Positions 54,191-61,444 of a stretch of DNA of 64,000 bases are shown here, piece by piece. The notes beneath the pieces were generated by a model, which did not search any database, had not been told where the DNA came from, and was given only the letters and a program-made list of their open reading frames with translations. Each line of letters starts with the position of its first letter. Positions within the stretch are counted from its first letter, which is position 1. The stretch spans positions 124,001 through 188,000 of the forward strand of contig CACGUZ010000002.1 of assembly GCA_902576375.1 (NCBI GenBank). The letters are read 5' to 3'. Both the position numbers and the translations under genes were made by a program. The stretch comes from an uncultured Pelagibacteraceae bacterium (GTDB lineage Bacteria > Pseudomonadota > Alphaproteobacteria > Pelagibacterales > Pelagibacteraceae).

Positions 54191-55033
54191 ATGATAATTT
54201 GGATAGCATCATATCCTAAAAGTGGGAATACATGGGTAAGATCATTTTTAACTGCGTATTATTTTTGTGAAAATGGATTTTTTGATATAGATAAATTGAA
54301 TTTAATAGAAGATTATCCAAATAAACAATTTTTTCGTGAAACAGTTAAAAAGGGTGAAATCCATAAACATTGGGAATCTTCTCAGAAAAATATATGCGAT
54401 CAAAAAAAAGCAAAATTTCTTAAAACTCATAATTCTCTAATTACAGCTTTTGGTAATGATTTTACTAAACCGCAGTATTCATTAGGAGTTATATATGTCA
54501 TAAGAGATCCAAGAAATGTGATTACCTCAGTAAAGAATCATAATGATTTAGAGTCATATGAAAAGGCACTCAAATTTATGCAAGATGAAAATAAAGTGTT
54601 AGAAGATTATCCACATTTGAAAAATTATGCTAAGACAAATATCGTTAATTCCTGGAGAATTAATTATCAATCTTGGATGAGTAACAAGTCTTTTCGGAGA
54701 CTTACGATCAGATATGAAGATATGGTCAAAAAACCTCAAGAGACATTTGAAAAATTAGTGGTATTTGTAAACACTATAGTAAGGTCAAAAGATAAGATCG
54801 ATCCAAACAAGCTAAATAAAGCTATAGAAACAACCAATTTTAAAAGCCTTCAAGACATTGAAAATCAAGGAAAATTTGGTGAAAATGTTTATTCTTTAAA
54901 GGATAAAAGAAAAATAAAATTCTTTTATCAAGGGCCAGAAAATGATTGGAAAAAAAATTTAGATAAAAGAATGATAAAAAAAATGAATGAATATTATCAG
55001 AAAGACCTAAAATTTTTTAAATATGAAATCTAA
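54191..55033 (+). CDS. Sulfotransferase-domain protein
   Basis: A 280-residue cytosolic-type sulfotransferase. The 5'-phosphosulfate loop 'PKSGNTW' is at residues 9-15 and the 3'-phosphate motif 'RDPRNVITS' at 105-113, both needed to bind PAPS. The remaining sequence matches the Sulfotransfer_1 group broadly; the acceptor is unknown and no polysaccharide or lipid genes lie beside it. It sits between dnaJ and dapB, two genes that are otherwise neighbours in alphaproteobacteria, which suggests insertion into a conserved block. It overlaps dapB by 11 bases. Confidence 0.88.
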   Translation: MIIWIASYPKSGNTWVRSFLTAYYFCENGFFDIDKLNLIEDYPNKQFFRETVKKGEIHKHWESSQKNICDQKKAKFLKTHNSLITAFGNDFTKPQYSLGVIYVIRDPRNVITSVKNHNDLESYEKALKFMQDENKVLEDYPHLKNYAKTNIVNSWRINYQSWMSNKSFRRLTIRYEDMVKKPQETFEKLVVFVNTIVRSKDKIDPNKLNKAIETTNFKSLQDIENQGKFGENVYSLKDKRKIKFFYQGPENDWKKNLDKRMIKKMNEYYQKDLKFFKYEI

Positions 55034-55805
55034 AAAAATAAAATTAACAATTACAGGGTGTCTGGGAAGAATGGGGCAACAATTAATAAAATCTACTAAC
55101 AAAGATAACCGATTTAAAATTATTAGCCTTACAGAAAATAAAATACCAAAAAAAAAAATTTTAGGATTATTACCAGAATTAAATAGTGAGAAGGCTTTTA
55201 AGAAAAGTGATATTATAATAGACTTTACAATTCCAAAATGTACGCTGGAAGTTCTTAAATTTGCTGTCAAACAAAAAAAAAAAGTAATAATTGGTACTAC
55301 AGGTTTCACTCTAAAAGAAGAAAATATAATAAAAAGAATTTCAAAAGAAATTCCGATTCTTAAAGCTGGAAATATGAGTCTTGGGATTAATCTTTTGATG
55401 TATTTGACTGAAATTGCGTCTAAATCTTTGACTAATAATTTTCTTAGTAAAGTTTTTGAAGCTCATCATAAATTTAAAAAAGATCACCCATCTGGTACAG
55501 CATTAATGTTAGGTCAGGGCATCGCGATAGGAAAAAACAAAAGTTTTTATGGAATTATGGGTAAGAAATATCTTAATAAAAAAAAATTTCCTTACGGAAA
55601 AAGAATAAATTTTAACTCAATTAGAAAAGGTAAGATTATTGGTGAACATGAGGTTTTATTTTCCAGTGGGAAAGAGATAATAAGACTTAATCATGAGGCA
55701 TTTGATAGAGCACTTTATTCTGAGGGTGCACTAACAGCCGCTAGTTGGTTAATGAAAAAAAAACCTGGTTTGTATTCCATGAGAGACTTAATGAATTTCA
55801 AATAA
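55023..55805 (+). CDS. dapB: 4-hydroxy-tetrahydrodipicolinate reductase
   Basis: A 260-residue NAD(P)H-dependent enzyme of the DAP/lysine pathway. The nucleotide motif is 'TGCLGRMGQQL' near residues 8-18. The catalytic signature 'HHKFKKDHPSGTA' (His-His, Lys, then PSGTA) is intact near 150-162. It supplies meso-DAP for peptidoglycan and for LysA. It overlaps the sulfotransferase at the start and shares TAATG with nth at the end. Confidence 0.95.
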   Translation: MKSKKIKLTITGCLGRMGQQLIKSTNKDNRFKIISLTENKIPKKKILGLLPELNSEKAFKKSDIIIDFTIPKCTLEVLKFAVKQKKKVIIGTTGFTLKEENIIKRISKEIPILKAGNMSLGINLLMYLTEIASKSLTNNFLSKVFEAHHKFKKDHPSGTALMLGQGIAIGKNKSFYGIMGKKYLNKKKFPYGKRINFNSIRKGKIIGEHEVLFSSGKEIIRLNHEAFDRALYSEGALTAASWLMKKKPGLYSMRDLMNFK

Positions 55806-56458
55806 TGAATGAAATTCAAAGAGCAAAAATAATACTCAAAATACTAAACAAAACATATCCTAGCATCAAAGTCCCTCTTAAAAGTCGAAATGTATTTACT
55901 CTGTTAATATCTGTTCTTCTTTCTGCTCAATGTACAGATGTGAATGTAAATAATGTAACTAAAAATATTTACCCAAAATATCACAAACCAGAACACTTTG
56001 TTAAATTAGGAAGAAAAAAAATAGAAACTTTGATTAAAAAAATTGGCATTTTCAGAATAAAAGCAAAGAGTATTTATAATTTGTCAAGAATACTGGTAAA
56101 AGACTATAATGGTAAAGTACCCAAAACCTTTGAAGAACTTGAAAAGCTACCAGGCGTAGGTCATAAAACAGCTAGTGTAGTTATGTCCCAAGGTTTTGGT
56201 CATCCTGCTTTTCCTATTGATACCCATATCCATAGGTTAGCCCAGAGATGGGGTTTAACAAATGGAAAAAACGTTGTCCAAACAGAAAATGATTTAAAAA
56301 GATTATTTCCTAAAAAATATTGGAACAAATTACATTTACAAATAATTTATTATGGTAGGGAGTATTGTAAGGCAAGAGACTGTTATGGATTGAGTTGTAA
56401 AATTTGTACTTCTTGCTATCCTAATCGAAAAAAACCTTTTTTTGCAAAAAAACCTTAA
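55805..56458 (+). CDS. nth: Endonuclease III
   Basis: A 217-residue base-excision glycosylase/AP lyase for oxidised pyrimidines. The helix-hairpin-helix with the catalytic Lys ('LPGVGHKTASVV', about residue 120) and catalytic Asp ('FPIDTHIHRLAQR', about 138) are intact. The C-terminal cluster region has Cys at 188, 193, 198, 201 and 204 instead of the standard C-x6-C-x2-C-x5-C; positions 188, 198 and 204 fit, the second ligand is displaced. The frame runs 60 bases further upstream, but the ATG at 55805 overlaps the dapB stop and matches the family start. Confidence 0.93.
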   Translation: MNEIQRAKIILKILNKTYPSIKVPLKSRNVFTLLISVLLSAQCTDVNVNNVTKNIYPKYHKPEHFVKLGRKKIETLIKKIGIFRIKAKSIYNLSRILVKDYNGKVPKTFEELEKLPGVGHKTASVVMSQGFGHPAFPIDTHIHRLAQRWGLTNGKNVVQTENDLKRLFPKKYWNKLHLQIIYYGREYCKARDCYGLSCKICTSCYPNRKKPFFAKKP

Positions 56459-57384
56459 TGAAAATATTAGGTATTGGGAACGCTATTGTTGATGTGCTCT
56501 GCAGAGTATCAGATGAATTTTTGACAAAACATTCATTAACAAAAAGCACTATGAAATTAATAGATGAAGTAGAATTTAAAAATTTGCTTACATCTCTTGA
56601 AATTGAGGAAACTATTTCGGGCGGATCTGTTGCTAATTCAATAGTTGGCTTATCTCAATTAGGAAACCAAGTGGGATTTATCGGAAAAGTTAGTGAAGAC
56701 GAACTTGGTCAAAAATATGAAGATGGTTTAAAAAAAGAAAAAGTAAAATACTTATATAAAAAAAAACAAGAAGAAATACCTACTGGATCTTGTTTAATTT
56801 TAATAACACCCGACTCTGAAAGAACAATGTGCACATTTCTTGGCACAGCTGGAAAAATTAGTGATAACGACATCAAACAGGAACATATAAAAAATGCTGA
56901 AATGGTTTTTTTAGAGGGTTATTTGTGGGATGAGGGTGATCCAAAGAAAGCTTTTGATAAAGCTATTGCTCACTCAAAAAAAGTTGCTATGTCACTTTCG
57001 GATCTTTTTTGTGTAGAAAGACATAAACCACATTTTTTGGAACTAGTTAAGAATAAAATAGATATTATTTTTGCAAATGAACAAGAAATATTATCCTTGA
57101 TTGAGTCAAAAACATTTGAAGAAGCTGTTTCATTCTCAAAAGAAATTAAAAAGAGTGTTATAATTACTAGGGGTCAAAAGGGTGCTGTTTCAATAAGCGA
57201 TAATCAGGTTGTAGAGGTCAATGCCCAATCTAATTTAAAAATAAAAGATTTAACTGGAGCTGGTGATTTATTTGCTGCAGGATATCTCCATGGTGTTATT
57301 AACCAATTAAATGTTCAAGAATGTTTGATTAAAGGGACAGAATTATCTTCAAAAATTATTCAAAAGTTAGGTGCAAGGATTTAA
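56458..57384 (+). CDS. PfkB-family sugar/nucleoside kinase (adenosine kinase-like)
   Basis: A 308-residue ribokinase-fold enzyme. 'GIGNAIVDVLCRVSDEFL' at the N-terminus, 'SGGSVANSIVGLSQLG' (PfkB signature 1 region) and 'DLTGAGDLFAAGYLHG' (signature 2, catalytic Asp) are present. The start and 'GTAGKISDND' block resemble adenosine kinase-like proteins of alphaproteobacteria, but the substrate is not proven. It overlaps nth by one base (TAATG) and ends just before a convergent regulator. Confidence 0.88.
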   Translation: MKILGIGNAIVDVLCRVSDEFLTKHSLTKSTMKLIDEVEFKNLLTSLEIEETISGGSVANSIVGLSQLGNQVGFIGKVSEDELGQKYEDGLKKEKVKYLYKKKQEEIPTGSCLILITPDSERTMCTFLGTAGKISDNDIKQEHIKNAEMVFLEGYLWDEGDPKKAFDKAIAHSKKVAMSLSDLFCVERHKPHFLELVKNKIDIIFANEQEILSLIESKTFEEAVSFSKEIKKSVIITRGQKGAVSISDNQVVEVNAQSNLKIKDLTGAGDLFAAGYLHGVINQLNVQECLIKGTELSSKIIQKLGARI

Positions 57385-57387
57385 TCA

Positions 57388-57948
57388 CTAATCTATAGAA
57401 TAACCATTACTGGTGTTTGATATAAAACTTTCATTTCCAAAAGTCTCTTTCATTTTCTTTCTCAATCTGTAGATATGTGTTTCAACGGTGTGTGTGTCTA
57501 AATCTGGTGAATAGTCCCAGACCATTTTTTGTAATTCCTTGATTGTCACATTTTTTTTGTTTTTAATAAAGATTATTAAATTCGTTTCTCTTTCTGTCAA
57601 ATTTAAATTTTTATCTCCAAGTGAAATTTTTCTGGCATTCAGATCTAAATTATATTTGCCTATTGTTATATTTGATTGATCTATAAATTTATTTTTCAAA
57701 AATTTTATATTGATCATTTCAATAAGTTTTTCAAATTTAATTGGTATATTATTAATAATCAAATTATTCTTTATTCCTTCGATTTCTTTTTTTGAAATAA
57801 TCAAATAATTACCTTTTGGATCATACTTAAATTCTTTTAAATCTTTATTATTAGAATGAATAATCTCAAAATTTAAACTTCCACTTACTTCATTTAACAC
57901 TTGGTATAAAATTTGATATTCATATATTATTAATATTTGAGAACTCAT
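57388..57948 (-). CDS. OmpR-type winged-helix regulator with degenerate receiver domain
   Basis: A 186-residue protein. The C-terminal ~90 residues form a Trans_Reg_C winged helix ('LNLTERETNLIIFIKN', 'THTVETHIYRLRKKM', ending 'FISNTSNGYSID'). The N-terminal part has the length and strand pattern of a receiver, but the acidic pocket, phospho-Asp and Lys are not recognisable. It is likely phosphorylation-independent. No sensor kinase is nearby. It is divergent from the YkuD gene with 11 bases between, so it may regulate that gene. Confidence 0.82.
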   Translation of the reverse strand: MSSQILIIYEYQILYQVLNEVSGSLNFEIIHSNNKDLKEFKYDPKGNYLIISKKEIEGIKNNLIINNIPIKFEKLIEMINIKFLKNKFIDQSNITIGKYNLDLNARKISLGDKNLNLTERETNLIIFIKNKKNVTIKELQKMVWDYSPDLDTHTVETHIYRLRKKMKETFGNESFISNTSNGYSID

Positions 57949-57959
57949 TTATTTAAAAT

Positions 57960-58457
57960 ATGACAATTATTATTAAAAATAAAGATACACTTTTAATTGA
58001 TGATTTTAAATTTAAGTGTTCTGTTGGGAAAAAAGGGTTTACCGAAAAAAAAATTGAGGGGGATCTTGCAACACCAAAAGGTAAGTACAGTTTGGGTAAT
58101 ATTTATTATAGAGCTGATAGAGTTAAAAAGCCTCTTTCTAGACTTAAATCAATATCTATTAAAAAAAATATGGGCTGGTGTGATGACCCAAACAGCAAAT
58201 TCTACAATAAATTAATAAAAATAAAAAAAAAACTTAAAATTAAATACGAAAAATTATACCGTAAAGACAATAAGTATGATTTTTTTATCTTAATAAAATA
58301 TAATTATAAAAATCCAATAAAGTTTAAAGGTAGCGCTATTTTTTTACATTTAACAAAAAACTATTTACCCACAAAGGGATGTATTGCTTTAAGTAAAAAA
58401 GATTTTTTAATCCTAACTAAACTTATTAATAAACAAACAAAAATTAAAATTAATTAG
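57960..58457 (+). CDS. L,D-transpeptidase (YkuD) family protein
   Basis: A 165-residue protein. The YkuD active-site pattern shows as 'IFLHLTKNYLPTKGCIALS' (His and nucleophilic Cys near residue 145), with 'GDLATPKGKYSLG' and 'MGWCDDPNSKFYN' as further conserved blocks. Such enzymes cross-link or modify peptidoglycan. No signal peptide is visible, as in the YcaR/alphaproteobacterial subgroup, so export is unclear. It converges on YggS, overlapping by eight bases. Confidence 0.85.
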   Translation: MTIIIKNKDTLLIDDFKFKCSVGKKGFTEKKIEGDLATPKGKYSLGNIYYRADRVKKPLSRLKSISIKKNMGWCDDPNSKFYNKLIKIKKKLKIKYEKLYRKDNKYDFFILIKYNYKNPIKFKGSAIFLHLTKNYLPTKGCIALSKKDFLILTKLINKQTKIKIN

Positions 58458-59115
58458 CTCTTTTTCCAAATATTCCTGTTCCAATTCTTAAATATGTTGA
58501 CCTAAATTCTAGAGCATCCAAGTAATCATTGGTCATACCCATACTTAACTCGGAAAGTTTGATTTTATTATTTAAATTAACTAGATCTTTAAAAAATAAT
58601 TTTGGATCTTGGTTATCTGGAGGAATACACATTGTTCCTACGATATCTAGTTTTAATGATAAGCAATTTTTATAAAATGCCTCTAAATCATTAGGTTCTA
58701 TTCCAGATTTTTGTTTTTCTCCTCCTAAGTTAATTTGAATAAAAATTTTTACTCTTTTATCTTTTTTATGCATTTCCTTTGCTAATTTATTAGCAAGTTT
58801 TAAGTTATCCAAAGAATGTATATAATCAAATATTTCAACAGCAAATTTTACTTTATTGGTTTGCAATTTTCCTAACATATGTAATTTTATATTTTTGTAT
58901 TTTTCTTTTAGTTTTGGCCATTTTAATGAAGCTTCTTGAACTTTATTTTCACCAAAATCATTATGACCAAAATTTAATAATGGTAATATATCTTTTTCAT
59001 CAAATGTTTTTGATACGGCAATAACTTTTGGATCATATTGATTTAGGGATAATAATTTTATTTTATTCTTAATTTTATCCTTAATTTCTATTAAATTACT
59101 TTCTGTATGGTGCAT
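58450..59115 (-). CDS. yggS: YggS/PROSC-family pyridoxal-phosphate homeostasis protein
   Basis: A 221-residue PLP-binding protein without enzymatic activity that buffers PLP and influences amino-acid pools. 'VIAVSKTFDEKDI' holds the PLP lysine (about residue 36), with 'FGENKVQEA', 'LHMLGKLQTNK', and the C-terminal 'LSMGMTNDYLDAL' and 'TYLRIGTGIFG'. The frame opens 51 bases upstream, but the ATG at 59115 matches the family length. Its start overlaps the divergent ThiE-like gene by nine bases. Confidence 0.93.
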   Translation of the reverse strand: MHHTESNLIEIKDKIKNKIKLLSLNQYDPKVIAVSKTFDEKDILPLLNFGHNDFGENKVQEASLKWPKLKEKYKNIKLHMLGKLQTNKVKFAVEIFDYIHSLDNLKLANKLAKEMHKKDKRVKIFIQINLGGEKQKSGIEPNDLEAFYKNCLSLKLDIVGTMCIPPDNQDPKLFFKDLVNLNNKIKLSELSMGMTNDYLDALEFRSTYLRIGTGIFGKRAN

Positions 59116-59661
59116 ATCAAAAACTTTAAAAAATACTACTTCATAAATGAGTTTAAATATTCTCATTTAATTAATTTAGATAAAAATATATCTTTTATTT
59201 GGAGAAATAAAGATAAAGAAACTCCATTAAAAACTTTAATAAAACTAAGCAATTTTTGTAAAAAAAATAGAAGAAACTTTTATATTTATAATGATATCAA
59301 ATTAGCTAGACAAATAAATGCTAATGGAGTTTATATATCTGCAAGTAATAAAAATTTAAACTCCATATCAGGTACTTTAAAAAAGCAGTTTAAAATTTTG
59401 GGGTCTGCACATAATATTAAGGAAATAAGAATAAAAGAACTTCAAAATATTGAGGAGATTTTTTTATCTCCTTTATTCAAAGAAAAAAAAAATAAACAAT
59501 TAGATATTCACAAATATTTAAAACTTAGAGGATTAACTCAAATAAAAGATATTTCTTTAGGTGGGATAAACTGTAAGAATTTAAAAAAACTTAAAATGAT
59601 AAATCCTTATGGTTTTGCAGGTATTTCTTATTTCGAAAAAAAAAGGCCCCTAAATAATTAG
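59107..59661 (+). CDS. ThiE/TenI-like thiamine phosphate synthase, divergent
   Basis: A 184-residue protein of TIM-barrel type. The order of features follows thiamine phosphate synthase: 'FYIYNDIKLARQINANGVYIS' (substrate strand), 'ILGSAHNIKEI', 'EEIFLSPLFK' and 'DISLGGINCKNLKKLK', ending 'GFAGISYF'. Several family residues are altered: the usual 'GVHLGQ' is 'GVYISA', and the T-K of the 'PTxTK' loop is gone. Activity is therefore uncertain; TenI-like or degenerate roles are possible. It overlaps yggS, and its stop codon lies inside the terminator stem. Confidence 0.72.
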   Translation: MVHIKNFKKYYFINEFKYSHLINLDKNISFIWRNKDKETPLKTLIKLSNFCKKNRRNFYIYNDIKLARQINANGVYISASNKNLNSISGTLKKQFKILGSAHNIKEIRIKELQNIEEIFLSPLFKEKKNKQLDIHKYLKLRGLTQIKDISLGGINCKNLKKLKMINPYGFAGISYFEKKRPLNN

Positions 59662-59669
59662 GGGCCTTT
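59642..59669. terminator. Strong bidirectional terminator between the ThiE-like gene and the porin
   Basis: A perfect 12-bp stem AAAGGCCCCTAA / TTAGGGGCCTTT with the four-base loop ATAA. It has A-rich sequence on the left and TTTATAAAA on the right. The high GC of the stem stands out in this region. It serves the convergent porin (stop at 59692) and the ThiE-like gene (stop 59659-59661, within the right arm). Confidence 0.9.
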
Positions 59670-59691
59670 ATAAAATTAACTAATCTAATGA

Positions 59692-60618
59692 TTAGAATGC
59701 AAACGAGATATTGAAGATTGAAGCTTCAACTTCTTTTGCAGTGTTACTTCCACCAACATTGTCAAGTTTATTGAAACCACCACCAATTGAGATAGAGCCC
59801 ATAGTGTATGAAGCCATCACTCCTGTGTTAGTCTCATCATCTGATTGACCATCAAACTCGATTACTTGTCTACCAGCTGATACAGTTAACTCATCGTTAA
59901 CCGCTACAGATACACCGTAGTGTACCGCATCTTGGTCTGTTGAAGTCGTAGCTTCGTAGTCTACATTAGTGACTTGGTAAGCAGCTACAACGTTACCCAT
60001 AGTATATTTGATACCAAAAGTTTCGTTTTCTGCTTCATCACCATCATCAAACACACCTGCACTCAACTGTAAACCATCCATTAAGCCTGTGTAAACAGCT
60101 GCATATCCAGTTTCAGCTTCGCTAGCTGCTGCTGGTTTTGGATTGTAAGAAGCTGATAAGTCTAAAGATCCAACGGTAACGTCGTATCCCCACTGACCTG
60201 CTTGATTGTTACCTGAGGCATCAATTAAACCACTGTCAGTAGAATCTGTTGCTTCGTATACTGGTGTATAAGCATTTGGTACGATATCTTTAAGTTTATC
60301 AACACCGCTTCCGCTGCTTGAATTACCTGAGAAAGATATTGTTCCTGAATCACCCATACCTACTTTTAGATTGTAGTCATCATAAGTACCACCATCTAAT
60401 TCGTAGTAAACTGATACAGTCATACCATTGTCTAGATCTCCACCGCCATTAAACTTTACACTGTCACCCATTGCCCACGGGTTAGTGCCTGAAGCGCTTG
60501 AAAGACCTGTGTAAGATAAAGCTGCTCCACCTGATACACTTAGTTCACCAGCAACTGATGCTGAAGTAACTAGAGTAGTAGCTAAAGCAGTTAATCCTAC
60601 TTTTTTCAAATTGTTCAT
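59692..60618 (-). CDS. Outer-membrane porin
   Basis: A 308-residue beta-barrel protein. A signal peptide (about 1-23, 'KKVGLTALATTLVTSASVAG') precedes alternating hydrophobic/polar strands rich in Gly, Ser, Thr and Asp with almost no Cys; it ends 'ASIFNISFAF', with the terminal Phe needed by the BAM machinery. This is the general gram-negative porin type of alphaproteobacteria. The gene has a textbook AGGAG site seven bases before the ATG, a strong terminator and a less AT-biased codon pattern than its neighbours, all fitting very high expression. Confidence 0.88.
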   Translation of the reverse strand: MNNLKKVGLTALATTLVTSASVAGELSVSGGAALSYTGLSSASGTNPWAMGDSVKFNGGGDLDNGMTVSVYYELDGGTYDDYNLKVGMGDSGTISFSGNSSSGSGVDKLKDIVPNAYTPVYEATDSTDSGLIDASGNNQAGQWGYDVTVGSLDLSASYNPKPAAASEAETGYAAVYTGLMDGLQLSAGVFDDGDEAENETFGIKYTMGNVVAAYQVTNVDYEATTSTDQDAVHYGVSVAVNDELTVSAGRQVIEFDGQSDDETNTGVMASYTMGSISIGGGFNKLDNVGGSNTAKEVEASIFNISFAF

Positions 60619-60719
60619 AAATTTACTCCTTTTTATAATTAATTATAAACAGAGCTTTTCTAACAAAAATTGCTTAATTACAGACAAAATATTGTTAATT
60701 CTGACAATAATTTATTATA
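60619..60719 (-). promoter_or_regulatory. Leader and candidate -10 of the porin gene
   Basis: On the minus strand a perfect TATAAT (60714-60719) would start a transcript near 60707, giving a leader of about 88 bases. The leader ends in AGGAG (60626-60630) seven bases before the ATG. The -35 is weak. TGCAAAAATGCA (60724-60735) just upstream is an inverted repeat that might be an operator. Confidence 0.35.
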
Positions 60720-60748
60720 GTGTTGCATTTTTGCATCAATTAAAAGCC

Positions 60749-60778
60749 TTGAAAATGCTTGTTTTTATAAATTATATT
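60749..60778 (+). promoter_or_regulatory. Candidate promoter of the DUF3576 lipoprotein-leuS unit
   Basis: TTGAAA (60749-60754) and TATATT (60773-60778), 18 bases apart, each one mismatch from consensus. Start would be near 60785, about 44 bases before the lipoprotein ATG at 60829. Nothing else recognisable lies between. Confidence 0.35.
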
Positions 60779-60828
60779 CTAATTCTAAACGATGAATAAT
60801 GTGTTAATAACTAATCTGCTATTTTAAT

Positions 60829-61428
60829 ATGAAAATCACTAAGCATATCCTAATTCTGTTATCAATTTTATTATTATTGACACAAGCAGCTTGCGGACCT
60901 CTTAAACCAAAAAAAACAAGCGCTAAAGATTTTCCACCAGACCCTAGAGAGCGAGTGAAAAAAAACATTGAAGAAGGTAGGGGCTTTAGACTTTTGGGTG
61001 GAGATAAAGGTGGTACTAATTATGAATTTGCAAGTGCTAATCCTTTATGGAGAGCTACACTTGACACTTTAGATTTTATGCCTTTGGTCTCTGCAAACTA
61101 TAGTGGAGGCATTGTTGTTACTGACTGGTATAGTGAAAATAACACTCCAAATGAGTCTGTTAAAATTTCCATCAGATTTTTGACAAATGAAATTAGATCA
61201 GATGCATTAGATATTAATGTCTTTTTAAAAAAATGTTCACAAAATCTTACTAATTGCTCAATCAGTAAAAATAATAATGATTTAGTAGCAGACCTTAATT
61301 TAAATATTCTTAAAAAGGCTACAAAATATCAAAAAAAAATGCTTGAAAAACGTAGGAAAAATAATCCATATATAATGGGTGATATGGAGCATGGTAGTAG
61401 TAGAAAAAAACCAAAAAAGGCCGATTAG
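60829..61428 (+). CDS. DUF3576 outer-membrane lipoprotein
   Basis: A 199-residue lipoprotein. Signal peptide with lipobox 'LTQAAC' (Cys about 22), then 'FRLLGGDKGGTNYEFASANPLWRATLDTLDFMPL' and 'SANYSGGIVVTDWYSE', the core of the DUF3576 family. The C-terminus is basic. In alphaproteobacteria DUF3576 sits upstream of leuS and lptE, and the same order appears here. Its function is unknown; the context suggests an envelope role. It is 17 bases from leuS. Confidence 0.87.
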   Translation: MKITKHILILLSILLLLTQAACGPLKPKKTSAKDFPPDPRERVKKNIEEGRGFRLLGGDKGGTNYEFASANPLWRATLDTLDFMPLVSANYSGGIVVTDWYSENNTPNESVKISIRFLTNEIRSDALDINVFLKKCSQNLTNCSISKNNNDLVADLNLNILKKATKYQKKMLEKRRKNNPYIMGDMEHGSSRKKPKKAD

Positions 61429-61444
61429 ATAAATTCAATCGATT

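Noticed and set aside
60611-60799. 62-codon frame over the porin leader
   Set aside because: It starts inside the porin signal-peptide region on the opposite strand and reads through promoter sequence; hydrophobic AT-rich translation without family features.
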